Of a DNA stretch of 64,000 bases, positions 13,111 through 28,333 are shown one piece after another; the stretch's first letter is position 1; each line of letters opens with the position of its first letter. A program made the position numbers and the translations under genes. Source of the DNA: Paraescarpia echinospica (taxonomy: Eukaryota > Annelida > Polychaeta > Sabellida > Siboglinidae); contig CM034533.1 in NCBI GenBank assembly GCA_020002185.1, positions 68,484,119-68,548,118 of the forward strand, written 5' to 3'. The notes beneath the pieces were generated by a model. That model was not told the origin of the DNA. It did no database searches and worked only from the letters and a program-made list of their open reading frames with translations.

Positions 13111-16100
13111 TTAACGTCGGCGGGAAAATATTCAACAGCATATTAATTTCGTTCCGGCCCCCCTATGAGTAAAGTTGGAGAACGGAGTCGAAACGATGTT
13201 GTGCTGCGTGGCTCGATGCTCGTCTGATACGTTCTAACTGTCAGGTATCAACATTGTCATTGTTGAATATTGATTGATTGAGGCTCACCCAAAACCTCCA
13301 GCTGAACCCTTTTGCCGAAATATTGGGTGGCAAAGTATATATGTGGAGATATGTTTAGCCCCTCCCAAAATTTTGGACAACCCCTACCCAAAATATTGGG
13401 CAGCTCGACCGTGGGACTCTCGAAAAGGTGCTGCTCCCTGTCGATCAGTGCAATGAACGATTAGCTGCAGTTACGCTAGGTGGCGCCACTGTTTGTGTGG
13501 TTGCTACAACTAGCAGAAATAATTATCTGAACCTGGAGGGTCGGAATGAGGTATGCCTACAAATATTTGTGTTGGTAATTGAATTGTGTAGGTATTGCCA
13601 TCTAGTGACAAATAGCGTAAATAACACCGCGCGGAGTAGATTTGACGATAGTCTATTAATTAGAGGCATGCATTTCGGTCGACCGGCGTGGGCGCTATCA
13701 ATTTCCTCAGTCGATGTTGGCTTGAAAGGAGACCGATGATGACAATCAATAATATCGACTTTGACTTTGTGAACAACATTGATAAGTTAACAGAATATAA
13801 AATGTACTGTATTACTTGCAGCAGAAGTCGGTACCCGTAACATACACGACCGTGCATTAAAAACAATTTCAAACAAACAAAACAAAATGACAAATTGTGT
13901 TCCAGTACGATAGAATCGTAGGTGAAAGACAAGACGCCCTGTGGTGACTTGGGACGGATGAAATGACAATCTTACGAGTGTCACTCACCCAGGGTACAAT
14001 AACAAAGCAATCGTATGCAATCTAAGGCGATAACGGAAGGACAACGCTAACGACTGTGAAATAAATGTAGCACTTCATGTGTTCCATTCACGCTGTCGGA
14101 ATGGCAATGCCTTACGTCTTTATGAACCTGTCGGCAGTTTTCGCGACGACGAAGAGAGAAGTTCACAATTGATTTCCGTCGAGTCACGTCTTGAGAAAGC
14201 GGCGACGTTACCTGGAATGAAGTAGCTGTCTTTCTGTCATTGTGTTCGGCAACAAAGACCGATTGCGTGTGCTTATTCCTATTTTTGAAGAAGTATAACT
14301 ATGAGCGTTGTCGTGACAGGCACAACACCGTCACATTTTTGATAGTGCAACACGCCTAATCTGTTACACCAGTAGGTTAGAGGTCTACTAATCTATAGAA
14401 TCGAGAGTTTGTTGATATAACGCAGTCAAAAATAGAAGGATGCTAAAAACCGTATGGGCTATATTTGTACATATTTTTCTTCGCCAACTGACTAGGTATA
14501 AGGCACGTATTTGAAAGAAATGTGTAATAAACCTAGGTATACAGTCAAACCTCGCTTTACGGTCACTGCGATAATATAGCCGTCTCGCAATAGGAAATTA
14601 GTCCCGTCCCATCAATACGGTCACCCGGCTATTCCGATACCTTTGTTCCGAGGGTGTCATTAATACTATCAGTGCGGTCCCACTGTAATTAAGTAAACAG
14701 TACAATACATTTATTGGGCATGTACGTTGACATTTGTGCGGTCGTACATTGTGTGTACGCTCGTGTACTGTGGGCAGTAACTGTGGTATATCATTGTACG
14801 TAAATTTGGGTATCTCCTTGTAATTACATAATCTATCCTATTAATATATAAATACTTGTTTTGGCTCGGCTCAAATGTGTAGTTCATATGCATATGTAAT
14901 TTGCTTTAGTACAATTAGTGACGGTCGTTGATAACACATTTGGACATCGTAAAGATCGTTTGTACAATATATACTGCTGTAATACTTAAAGCATGTCCTT
15001 GATTTGCGAAAAACAGAGACCGAAATCCATACATGGAGTATCATATTGTTATCGCATTGTGACAAAATGCTTACATGGTAACGGTACATGTCCCTTAACA
15101 ATCTGTTGTTTTTCCGATGACACTGACTCAGTAATGATTGACGCTACAAAAACGACGTTAACCAACAGCTACTGTCCCTCATGTGTTAGTTATTTTAGAA
15201 GTCAGATTCTACATTGTTTTCACCCGCTCACTGTGACAAGATAATTGTGAACATCACACAGGGCCAAACTGTACATTGTGATATGTCGACGCTGAGAATG
15301 AGATGTCACGTGACCTGCGTTGTCAGGTGTCCACTGTTCTTTATCAGCATCCATCATTTTCCAACAAAAATTACAGGGCATTTTAACGTTTTGCCACAGG
15401 ACAGTGTCGCCGAATCAACGTTTCTCTTTCTGTCGGCTTCGTTATTCGGCTTCCTGTCCATGATTGACGACTTGGGAGTGACCTTTCGCAGCAATAGAGA
15501 CGATTATAAATAGCACAACTTTGACTACCTACCGGACTCTGAATCTAACCAGACCTGGACTTGTTGCAATAGGGGGATGTTGGATGGAAAGTGTCCACTC
15601 AAATTACATATTATTATCTTTAAAATATGACATTAGTAATAAAAAGTTCTTTATCCGGTGAAGTGATTACTTTTTCTTTTAAACCGGAAACAGCACAATG
15701 CGTGTTACGGCTTTGTAGTGACATATTCTATGTTTACTAGTCCAATATTTTAGACATCTGCCACAATAATATTATACCATGAGTATGAGATGGTGGATTA
15801 TAGTATTTAATACGACCCCGTCAGCTAGGGGCATAGTGTCCCGGCCTCGATGTTTGACGGGAACGGGACAGTCCCTTTGTCGCCGTCCGTACGTACGTGC
15901 GCCGTCACTCGTGACCCCGGCGATCAATAGCTGCACCGTCAGCCCAGTCACTGATCGACGTCAGTTGTCGTTTAGCGTCGTCTGCTTTCGGTCGCATTGC
16001 GTGACACCACCGTGTGTCGACACATCTACGCCGTATGTTGGATATTACGTATTGTGTGCGTGGTTATGTGACTATATTTCCGCTACGGATTCACTTGTAG

Positions 16101-19034
16101 CGCTTCAGGTGCAGCACTACGATTTGAGAGTCGATCCGTGTAGTGCTACATGCTGTAGTTTCCATCGTTACATCGGTTGTTGCAATCGTGTATGTGCGTG
16201 TACGTTGGTGAGAATCTACACTTGTGCGTAGCGTAGCGACTACAGAATTGACCCTGCCGCTGCACGCGCGGACACCTGTGTGACGTCACACACACGCGCG
16301 GAAGCACGACGCGTTCTCAGCAGCATTCACCCGCGCTGTTGCCGAGCCCGTAAAACACGCGGCGTAAATAGTACATCACGTTTGTGACCGCCCACTAACG
16401 AACGACGAAACACGCAACCGAGATAGCATATTAACGGCTGTGTTCGCCCGTCTAATGACATGAGAGTACGGCGGACTCCGCGATGCGTGAACCGGGAGCG
16501 TGGGACAGTTCTCGTTGAGGGTGCGACGGAATAGACCTGCTGGCGGCGAATGGGCAGCGATGGATACCCGAGACCAGGTGTGAACGGGTACATAGGCTAC
16601 CAACGGCCGGAAACAGGCAATATCGAGTTTCATATTCTCCCCTCAAAGGCAGCTTGTTCTCGATACAATCGCGGCGCAATGAGAAATATTCGCCTGCGTG
16701 GTGATTGACAGAACCCCGCTGGCCGTCAGTGATACACGCAATTCACTGCAGAGCTGCCGCGTCGTAGTGGAGTAGACGTCGACCGTCAATATGTCCGACT
16801 CACAGTCGTCGGAAGCAAGTCGAGGCTCCCCGTGTGTCGACTGGAGAGGGGTGCTGGGAGAACTGTTTGACAAAGGTGGGTAGATCAACGGCACTCCTAT
16901 GAGTGGCCGGTGATAACGTGTGTCTGTAATTGGCACGGTGTCCCATGATGGGCTCATCACGCCAGTGAGCGTAGTGGCTCGGTTTGGTTTGGTCTTTTAT
17001 ATGTTGAATGAGACTGCTTAGGAATTAATATAGTGATTTACATGAAATTGTGTTTAGAGGTAGAGAATTCCACTCTCTTATTGTGGTTGGGAGGAAAATA
17101 CTGATTTTCTTGCTTACGTGAATATATATATTGATCTAAAATGTTGTGTCTGATATATGTACTATTGGTCTAGAGAAATGCATATTAGGTTGTGTTCTAT
17201 ATTATATATTGTGCAGTCGTTTGACTGTTCTTCGTGTTTGGACAGACACTCTATCGTGTAGGATGCCTGTCTTTCGGGCAGAAGGTCACGTTGGTGAATA
17301 TATAAGAACGCGTCACTATATTGGGCCCATAACGTTAATGTGATGGGCGTATATTATTTGTAGAATAGTGCTGATCTGTTGGTTTTGCTAGAGTCACACT
17401 TGGTTGAGTATCTCTCGTTTGAGTAAAAGTTCACATTCGCTGGAAAGATAGTGTGACTTTGGTGAATAGATACGCTCATTTTACTGAACGGATAGAACGA
17501 TGCTATCACGGTGTTTATGTCGCGTATTGCCGCTGCAGTGAGTAGGGTTACTTGCATGTGGCTTATACCTATGTGTATCAGTACCTACTGGGTCAGATTA
17601 CACCGCTCTAATGGACATATCAGTGGGGTCGATAAGACGCCCTGTCTCCTTTTACATGTGCATTACGTCGATGACATATCTAAGATACAGGAGGTGTGTC
17701 TAGATATATAATTACTGCGATAACACGACGGATATATCAATAATTCAGCTACGTCGGCAATATCACGCGATACGTAACGCCGCCATGGGAAAACGCCTCC
17801 CACATAAAACACAATCAGTCACTTGGTTTTTCTGAATAATACATCGAGCGTATCAATGATCCGCCGGCGCTTGGCACGGTTTCCTGATCTCGCCGATCGC
17901 AGGGCTCTTCTCCGTTGTCGACCAACCATCATCGAGCCACTCACGAAGGCTTATCGTCCACGCACCCCGGGCAGTCACAGTTGGCAACCTGTCACCAACC
18001 CGGAGCGCACGATTCTGACAGTCATGTTAATGCCAACAAATGGCGATATTATGTACACGCCTAGAGTAAGCCGCCGTGGAATACCACAGGAATCTGCCGA
18101 CGGCGAGGATATCGAGCTGACCCGGTGTTAGTATTAGCCAAACTCGTCCAATGTCACCGTAGAAGGGCCGCCGTGGGATAATAAACGGACCGTCGCGGTA
18201 AATGGACCAAGGTGTTCATATGCCAAAGTGGAACTATGAAAATATTAAGTGTTTAGTGAGCTAGAAATTTAATAAGTGGTTAGTTGGTGTATGGACACGC
18301 AAAATGTGCTGTTCAAAAGCCAATTATGTTCACACACATTTTCAAATCCATGCTGATAGTTTTAAAAGACTTTGATATATGCGTAGTTTGGAACATTTAT
18401 GCAAAGTTAAAACCAAATGTGTTGCAGCATATATTCGTCAGGTAATCACTTCTAAATCGTCTGTTTAACGTAACACACCAATAAATCAATTGTTCTCAGG
18501 GGACGCATATTCCACCGTGGTAAGTGAGGGTCCATTCACAATATCGCACCAGCGACACTGTTTGGTTCTACCGAGGGAGAGTGTCATCGGCGAGACACGT
18601 ACGTAAAGCATCCGGTCGGCTGTTGAAATGCCTATATAAAAAGGCCGAGTATGAAAACGTGTCTTTCACCGCCTTCTTACGTCACACCACGGCGTCGACA
18701 CGGAGGACAATGGAGGCGTTGTTTGAGAAACGACGTCGCTTTGTCCCAGCAATGCGTGAAAAAACTATTTGTCCAGTACCATTCAGGTGAAAATAACATA
18801 GGTGTAAGCGTATGTTGGTGCGTGCGGCGTGAACCAGTACCGGGGTAATGTCGGTGTGCCGTATGAGACAGCAATTTGATGCAAACACCTTTCCACCCAC
18901 AATCGTGGTTTCTTCGAATTGTGGTGCAAGGGATATCTGGGCCACAGAACCGCGCACATAACTATCCGGATTCTACATTTGTGGCTTGCTGAATACATCG
19001 CTGTTACCCTCCGTTAGCACTAGCAGCCCAAGAA
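13111..19034. other. Non-coding stretch, no gene recognised
   Basis: The largest frame is 150 codons (15779-16231, +). It is Cys/Arg-rich, has no domain that I recognise, and lies in a CpG-rich area (15.8-17.0 kb) that is crossed by equally long frames on the other strand. The CpG-rich area could be a promoter or 5' exon of a neighbouring gene such as FBXL7, but no exon could be tied to it. No RNA gene was seen. Confidence 0.4.
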
Positions 19035-19570
19035 TAATTATAGCAGAGACCTTTCTTCACAAACTGCGTGATACGGCTTTGTTCGGGAAGGATAAATTCG
19101 GTGAAAGAGATAGCAGTAATTACGAGGACGTTTTCGCGTGTAACAACCTCTTCTCCCGTGTGCTGAGGTCGACTCGCCTCTCTCTGCGTCTGTTCGCTTC
19201 CTTCGACCATTGCCTTCTCGTGTACATACCAAACAAAACATCTAAAGCAATTTTTTGGAGTCATTGACACACTACGTGTTTGTTTGTTTGTTTGTTTTTT
19301 AAATGGCGAGAGTGTGGCTTTACATTCGTTTTACCAAGAAATACTTAGCATGCCGTAATTGTGGATTTCATCAATGAAATGGTCAGAAGAAACCAGTTCA
19401 ATACGAACAAATAAATAATGGTGATAAATGATGTGCTGGTTTTTTGGTATATGGATGGATGTTAGTTAGTATCGGTTATTACGTCGTTGTGTTTCACTTA
19501 ATTTGCAATAAATATATCGGCAATCACCTGCGCAGCACGCTAGTCGGGGAGAATTGAAACAGTCTGTATG
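19035..19570. repeat. Unclassified dispersed repeat, copy A
   Basis: Segments recur, diverged and in the same order, at 22190-22520. Examples are ATACGGCTTTG...TAAATTCGGTGAAA (about 19070-19110) against ACATGGCTTTG...TAAATTCGTTGAAA (about 22208-22242), and CGGCAATCACCTGCG...GAGAATTGAAACAGTCTG (about 19518-19567) against CGGCAACCATCTGCG...GAACAGAGACCGTCTG (about 22391-22447). There is no coding potential or terminal structure that I recognise. Confidence 0.5.
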
Positions 19571-20037
19571 TGGAAAATTAATGATTTCCGAGCTTCGATT
19601 CGCTGTGGTCGCGGTCAATACTCCAGCACCGACCAGCCGCGCGGGTCACGGTTCAACCTGTCGCCAAATCTCACGCATTCATTATCTCCACAATCACGTC
19701 CTGTACTTGTAGTGCCAGCGTGTCCACGAGTAGAGTTTAGACGACGGCAACGAGAACTGTTATCCAGAAACACTTGTCATCATATCAATAATGGAGATAA
19801 TCATAAGCGGTTGCGACTACATGAGATTGGGTCTCGTAACACGGCGAGAACTGGACATCTGATGACAGTCGATGATGTTCAACGATTTCCTTTAGAGTGA
19901 GGATTTGGGCAGATGTTTTCACGAAGGTGTAGGAATATTGTATGTATGCAATGCAGATAACAACGTCGCTTCCGGTCATGAAAGAAATCTAGGAACGGGA
20001 GCACTGATGCATGGCACGGTGAAACTGGGCTCTATGC

Positions 20038-20203
<166 letters not shown>

Positions 20204-22189
20204 TAATAAAATTATCTTCAAACACAAGAAAGCTAGACGATCGTGACGCAATGTTAGTTATAGATTCAGAAAATACCGTCATTACCATAGGATGATTACG
20301 AACGACGGCACAACCGATTTGTTGAGCATGTGAATATGAAAATGTTTTAGCGCAATATTGATAGATATATCTGCCAGGCAGACCACACACGTGTGAATAA
20401 TTGCCAGATTAACGATAAGCCAATGGCTTTCCTGTCCGCATGTCAATTTTCAGCTTGTTACTGTTGGTGGTAATCTTGTTAAATCTCGCTAAACCACGAG
20501 GTCACTGCCGATTCGTTAGGATAACGGCCAATGTCTTTATTCGTGGCCGCGCGCAGGAAGCACGGCGACATGTGGACACCGTCCAATTTTTTTGGAAATT
20601 TCTTCTCAGTCACTGCCACCATATCTTTGATGTGTTGATCAAATGTCGTCAAAATTACATACCTCCTGCTTTTTTTTTAACGCAGGCGTGCACGGTACCC
20701 ATCAATATTTGTTTTTAATAGCCTCGTTTTATATTTATACAAAAACAGGACATCAAACGTTTTGAAACTTCTCCATAACCTCTCACACCTTGTTGTTGAA
20801 ATGTATGCTTAATAAGTTCCGTCAAAATCGCCGACTTGCAGCTCTTTTAATCCTGGATATTACTACACAAAAGAAGGCTACATTGCAAGTCCAATGTTCA
20901 GTGGCTTTACGCCAAACATCCTTACACATCGACGCAAACTTGGGCGTATTTAAGATCCAGAGGGGTGTAGGAGGGGCAAGCACCCATTAGTTTGCCGTGT
21001 TACTGCATTATAACGCAGCAGTTTATTCAATTCTTATCCCAAAGCCAGATGGTGGATCTTGTAGTGACGACTACAGTCAATTCGCAATAATTTCACGAAG
21101 CGCGCGATACATTGAAATTAATACTGTTTCACATAATTAATGGAACATCAAACCACACTAAAACAGACGGATTTGCGGTATGACGTAATGTTTATCCGGG
21201 TTCTTACGTCTACTTTGTACTATACAAAACACGCATACTCGCACAGCGAGAGAAACTTAACAACTGGCGGCTTCGCGAAGGCAAACATCGAGGCTAATCT
21301 GCGAGCGGGTGCATTCTCTAGTCTCCCGTAATGCTGAAGGTGAGCTGCCAGCCCGGTGAATCCGGATGATACAATCACTATTGTACTTATGGGGCGAGTT
21401 TCTTTAATGTCTTGGCGCCGCGCGAGTGTCGCGTGAATAGATTCACTGCTGCCTGCCTGGCATATTGTCCCTCTGGACAATGACGGGGTTGTTCGCTTTC
21501 AGTGTTCGCAGTGTAATCGCTGCTGAAACGACTCGCTAATTGCCTCGATCAGAACGGACATTTCAGAATAAACTTTCCCGGTTTGTACGTTTGGTATGTC
21601 AACAAGAGACGCCTTTGTCAACAGGAGAAGTACTCAACGTGCTCCAGCTCAATGTCGAGTCTGGGCCACGAAAACTAACTAGCAGCCAATGAAAACAGGT
21701 CTCCCGTGGGAACGCGGGCGCATTCAATTATGCCTTGGCGTCGTGATTGAAATACGGTTGCCATATTCTGTAGTGTTGGTTGAAGGTGGTATGGTGAACC
21801 TGAGATAATATATACACACCTTTGAGTTTCGTTTACATAACCTTTGATAGTATCGTCATCGTTGAGATTCAAGGCAAGCAAATGTTACGTTGTTATCATA
21901 ACGCCCTCCAAACAACGCAACGATCAAGTACATGTGTATATTAAAATACCTCTCCGACGGCTATGAACAATACAAACACATGGTATTGACCAATAAAAGT
22001 ATGTTTTGGAATGCAAGTGTGTACATATTAACATAGCTAGACGTATAACAATTCGAACTCAGATAGTCATGGTCTTAATTGATGGCTTACATTAACATAG
22101 CAGCTGAAGAATTTATAGTGTATTGATAACCCGCGCACTTCGAAATGACAACACGGGTGTCTTGTTCGTAAGTAGTCGTTAACTCTATT
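20204..22189. other. Non-coding stretch, no gene recognised
   Basis: Only scattered frames of fewer than 95 codons occur on both strands, with no recognisable domain, exon or RNA gene. Confidence 0.45.
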
Positions 22190-22560
22190 TACATCATAGA
22201 ATGCACGACATGGCTTTGTACGAAGAGAGTAAATTCGTTGAAAAGGACAACAATAGATGTGAAGGTTTTTTTTTGTGATCACAAGAACATATTTGTGCCA
22301 CACTTAACGGGTGAATAGCCGGCTGTGCTACGATACGACTACACCAGTTATTACTGGTCGTTTTTTCTCTGTACTCGCAACAAATAGAGCGGCAACCATC
22401 TGCGTTGTCTGGTGAGTCTACTAATCGAGAAGAACAGAGACCGTCTGATTTTCGGTGCCAGCAATATATGTTTGTACAGTGTGGAAGTCCGACAGCCTGC
22501 GAAGTCAAGGAGAATTGAGACCGTCTTACGTTCAGTGCCAGCAATATATGTTTGTGCAAT
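22190..22560. repeat. Unclassified dispersed repeat, copy B, with an internal duplication
   Basis: It is a diverged relative of 19035-19570. Its 3' part is duplicated in tandem with a period of about 95 bp: GACCGTCTGATTTTCGGTGC and GACCGTCTTACGTTCAGTGC, each followed by CAGCAATATATGTTTGT, at about 22439-22477 and 22520-22556. It directly precedes the CR1 tail. Confidence 0.55.
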
Positions 22561-22593
22561 TGTGCAGTGGCGTGTGTTTTGATAGAGTTGCAT

Positions 22594-24232
22594 ATTTAAC
22601 AAGATTTAACAAGATTGCTATCCAGAGAATTAACTCTAGATGGCAGGTGGACAAGGAAGCCCTTTGGCTTATCGAGAGTCCAACCCTTTTATCTACATAT
22701 ATCCAGCCCTTCTGAGGTATGTGTCGATTTTATTTTTAAACATATTCACACTACTAGCACCCACACAATCATCAGATAATTTGTTCCATTCATTCACAGT
22801 CCTTTGTGAAAATGAGAACTTTCTTACGTCTAATCTACACTGCTCCTTTACTAATGTAACTTCATGTCCTCTAGTCTTTCTATCTTTCTTAACTGAAAAA
22901 AAAACATATTTCTATCAATATTTTCATAACCATTCAATATTTTAAACACTTCTATCCGATCTCCTCTCAATCTCCTGGTCTCTAGTGTTGTTAAACCACA
23001 TTCTTTTAGGCGTTTTTCATAACTAAGATCCCTCAGTTTTGGTATCATTTTAGTCGCTCTCCTCTGTACTCTTTCTAGCATATCTATGTCCTTCTTGCGG
23101 TATGGCCTCCACGCTTGTATACACTATTCTAAATGAGGCCTAACTATTGTTTTGTACAGCGGTATTATTAGTTCTTTTTCTTTATATGCTATATTTCGCC
23201 TAATCAATCCAAGGATTTGATTTCCTTTTGAAGCTACAATTTCACACTGCTCTGAAACCTTCATGTCAGCACTAATTGTCAGCCTTAAGTCTTTTTTCTT
23301 TTACAGTAGTTCTTAGTACAGTTCCCCCCATTGTATATTCGTTCCCATGTCCTGTGTGAAGGCATTTACATTTCCCAAAATTGAACAGCATTTGCCACTT
23401 TTCAGACCATTTGATCAACCTGTCAAGATCATCTTGTAAATGCTGTCTATCTCCATCACTTTTAATCCTTCTAAACACTTTTGTATCATTTGCAAATTTA
23501 AACACCTTGCTAGCTATATCATCGGCCAAATCGTTTATATATATTAAGAATAATATAGGTCCCAGTACTGATCCCTGTGGAACCCCACTCAAAACTGATT
23601 TCCAGTTTGAAGCCTTCTCATCAACAACTACCCGTTGTCTTCTGTCAATTAGCCATTTTTCTATCCAGCTAATTATACTATTTCCTATGCCACGGGCCTT
23701 TAGTTTAAGCAGTAATCTTTGATGTGGCACTTTGTCGAAAGCTTTTTGAAAATCTAAGTAGATGATATCGACTGGTGATCCCTCGTCTACCCACTTAGTG
23801 ATATCTTCCAAAAAACATAACATATTTGTTAAGCATGACCTCACTTTTAGAAACCCATGTTGAGATGGGTTTATCAAGTTATGTTTAGCAAGAAAATCCA
23901 CCATGTGATCTTTAATTAGTCTTTCTAATAATTTACAAATCACCGATGTTAAACTCACTGGTCTATAATTATTTGACTTGTTTCTCGAACATTTTTTTTT
24001 TAAATAACGGTATAATGTTTGCTTCTTTCCATTCTAAAGGAACCACTCCCTCTTCTAATGACAAGTTGAAAACTGTTGCAAGCGGTATGCTAATTTGTTC
24101 TTCAATTTCCAATAGTAGTTTGGGTGGAATACCATCCACTCCAGGTGATTTATTATCCTTCATAGCCCTAATTTTCTTAGCTACCATTTCTGGGGTTACA
24201 ATTAACTGTCTTAAATAGTCTGATATTAATTT
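22594..24232 (-). mobile_element. CR1-type LINE, 5'-truncated and inactive (copy 1)
   Basis: On the - strand it reads, 5' to 3': DNKSPGVDGIPPKLL (24187 downward), NYRPVSLTS, FQKAFDKVPHQRLL, GVPQGSVLGPILFLIYINDL, FANDTKVF, and the C-terminal thumb/tail region to about 22750. These are reverse transcriptase motifs of the CR1/L2 group. Lesions seen: a frameshift at a 10-T run (23992-24001), FANDT in place of the catalytic FADDT (codon 23488-23490), a frameshift in the A-run near 23291-23297, and a TAG stop at 23124-23126 where the 36.9-kb copy has Tyr. The 3' end carries two tandem AATCTTGTTA units, identical to those of copy 2. No endonuclease domain is present. The element is dead. Confidence 0.93.
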
Positions 24233-25918
<1,686 letters not shown>

Positions 25919-25988
25919 TAGCGCCTTGGGTGTGTGTAAAGGTAAAGTAAATGTAGTCATTGTAGTTAATGTCTTCATCGTGTTTCAG

Positions 25989-27734
25989 ATCGCATTTACG
26001 TCATCGAGTCGCCGCACGATTCCAGTTCCGGCGTCTTCTCCGACGAACACAACCCGAACGGGCCCGAACACCATTCGCAAGAGTCCGGCGACTCGACAAA
26101 CATTGCCGAACATGATCGACCGTCGTTGTACAAATCGCAGGTCGACGACATATACCCACCGCCCCCGTCCTACACGGGCAGAACAATGTCTGCGTCGATA
26201 TGTCGTATGGGGTCTTATGAAAACTTCGAAGACATTCATGACCGGTTGGAGCGAGGGCAGACGGTCAATGACAACTGCGCCTCGCCCGAAGACAGCGCGG
26301 TGTCGGTGAGTGACAGCAACAGTTACGAGTGCGGGATCTATAACGTGCGACTGAATGAACTTGTCGTCGAACGCGTCTCTGAAGACAACGTTGGCGAGCG
26401 GCACCAAGCTCCCGGCGATGGACATAACGTGGCCGATTTGAATACCACGCAGCGAAGTCAAACGACCGCATTGAGTAGTTGTCAGCGCCCATCGATCACG
26501 CACCGTTGTGAAACCCCCTTTGATGGTAATTGTGTGTCGGGGGCATTAGCAGGGTCGATGAGTCAGGTGGTGGGTCAACACGGGTCCGGCAGGTGGGTGA
26601 GTGAGCGCTGTGGCACACCAGATGACCGGATGCTCGGGTCTTGTCTACAGCTCAGCTCTGATGGACCTAACACTATTGTGTCCAGACAGCGGTGTGTAAC
26701 GCCTGACGTAAGTAAACCAATCGCGCCAAACTGTGTCATTCAACGAGGAAAGACGTTCACTGTGAGTCAACCAGCAGCGATACCTAGCGGCGGTGGGGGT
26801 CATTTTGTGGCGACACCTTGCGGGCTGTCCGGGGCTGATAGACGCGACGCGGCGCTACAGCGGACTTCGGCGAACTGCGGTTCCCAGTGCCTGCAGACGC
26901 CCGTGTGTAACCAAGGAACATACGTCGTGAGAGCCCGCCGTGGCAACGACAGTCGCCCGAGCAGAGGCGACGCGTGTAGGAGGCGAGTGCAGCGCCATTG
27001 GTCGTCTAGCACCTCGTCGTCGTCCTGTGACAGTTCCGACTCGTCCGCGGTCGGTTGCCTCACCCGGCGGCCGCCCATCGGCTGGTCGCGGAATGGCGTG
27101 GCAGCGCCCACGCGAACTGTCCGCTTTACCACCGCCCGGAAGGCCAACGGCACGCAGTGGGCACGGGAAGCCGACATGACGCAACGAACAGTCGAACAGC
27201 GAATACAGCAACCGCCGAGGCCCTCCAGGTGGCGCCAGCGATGCGCGTCGCCGCACGAGCCCCGCGTCATCAGCTACCACAACGCGTCCCCTGGCGACCA
27301 GTCGCCGTACGACGACAGGCCGCCATTTTCTCGCCTCCCGGACTCCGCTGTCAGCTGTATTCTGTCGCACCTCAACAGCGACCAGCTGTGTCGGTGTGCT
27401 CGCGTCTGTCGACGGTGGTGGAGCCTCGCGTGGAACTCCGCACTGTGGCGCTGCATTCGCATAGATGGCGCCACTGATGCAAAGATAAACGTCGACAAGG
27501 CATTGAAAGCGTTAACCCGGCGCCTGAGCTTCGACACGCCGACCGTGTGTGTGATGGTCGAGTCAATACGGCTAAGCGGATCTGTCCACCTCACGGATAA
27601 AGGACTCTACACGATCGCACGGCGCTGTCCCGAGCTGCGCAATCTCGACATCCACGGATGTGCTGACGTCACTAACATCGCGCTCTTCGAAGTCGTCTCC
27701 AGATGCGTCAACTTGGAACAGCTGAATGTCGCCG
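25989..27734 (+). CDS. FBXL7: FBXL7, penultimate coding exon (disordered N-terminus, F-box, first LRRs)
   Basis: FBXL7 is the substrate-recognition subunit of an SCF (SKP1-CUL1-F-box) ubiquitin ligase. The exon follows an acceptor (TTTCAG, ends 25988), starts in phase 1, and stays open for 581 codons to the donor G|GTGAGT at 27735. Domains, counted from the exon start: about 445 residues of low-complexity, probably disordered sequence, with a PPPPSY (PPxY) motif near residue 57 and a Ser-rich run (SSSTSSSSC) near 27003-27040. The F-box is at about residues 446-490 (FSRLPDSAVSCILSHL, then CARVCRRWW). Cys-type LRRs follow from about 510 (LRNLDIHGC, LEQLNVAG). The F-box and LRRs match the FBXL7 family closely. 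The N-terminus is much longer than in the vertebrate protein (491 residues in total). The exon with the start codon was not found, so this is a partial model. There is no usable ATG before the PPxY segment. Confidence 0.93.
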
Positions 27735-28333
27735 GTGAGTGTCACAGCAGTTATACTTTCGGAGACAACATTAACTATCACAGGTCTTGGTGTAAAGATG
27801 ACGTATCCTTTGGGTCCTGGTCTCGTGGGTCGTTCACTGTTTGTGATGTCAGGGTTTTGTACAATTCTACTGATTTATCTGTTGAGGGTGGTTGCTATCT
27901 GACCTTACTTTGTCGCGTTGATCAAGTTCTGATGGTAGGGCACGTGATCATACTATTCACCGCACAATAATAATAAGATAGTATATAACTGAACGCATGT
28001 CTTCAAGAATCACAACAATACATGCGCCAGACGGACTTGTTCAAAAATGCATGAATATGTAATGGTCATAATGTAGGCCTCGTTGTCAACATATAAATCA
28101 GCTCATCATTGTTATTTTGTAGTTGAAGTTTGTAAATAACGTATCTGCACGAAGATATACTTGGAGGCTAAGTTTGGTTTATTCTCTTGGAACTTTTATT
28201 ATTATTATTATTATTATACTTTGTTGTTGTAGTTGTTGTTGTTGCTATTCAATTAACACTTAACAATCTTGTTCTCGAAGAGCCGCCTAAGTCAGCTACT
28301 CGTGGGCACTCACTGTATGTCTATGTTCCCCAG
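27735..28333 (+). other. FBXL7 last intron (599 bp)
   Basis: GTGAGT donor at 27735 and a CCCCAG acceptor ending at 28333; phase 1 on both sides. Reading through the donor stays open to a TAA at 27968-27970, giving a retained-intron form that would lack most LRRs. Near the 3' end there are short (TTA)n and (GTT)n runs (28195-28245). Confidence 0.9.

Noticed and set aside
12884..13141. Proline-rich - strand gene
   Set aside because: Derived from a G-rich, irregularly repetitive stretch beside a hairpin; no domain and no splice support.
15779..16231. 150-codon + strand frame as a gene
   Set aside because: No recognisable domain or splice context; similarly long frames occur on the other strand in the same CpG-rich region, where stops are rare.
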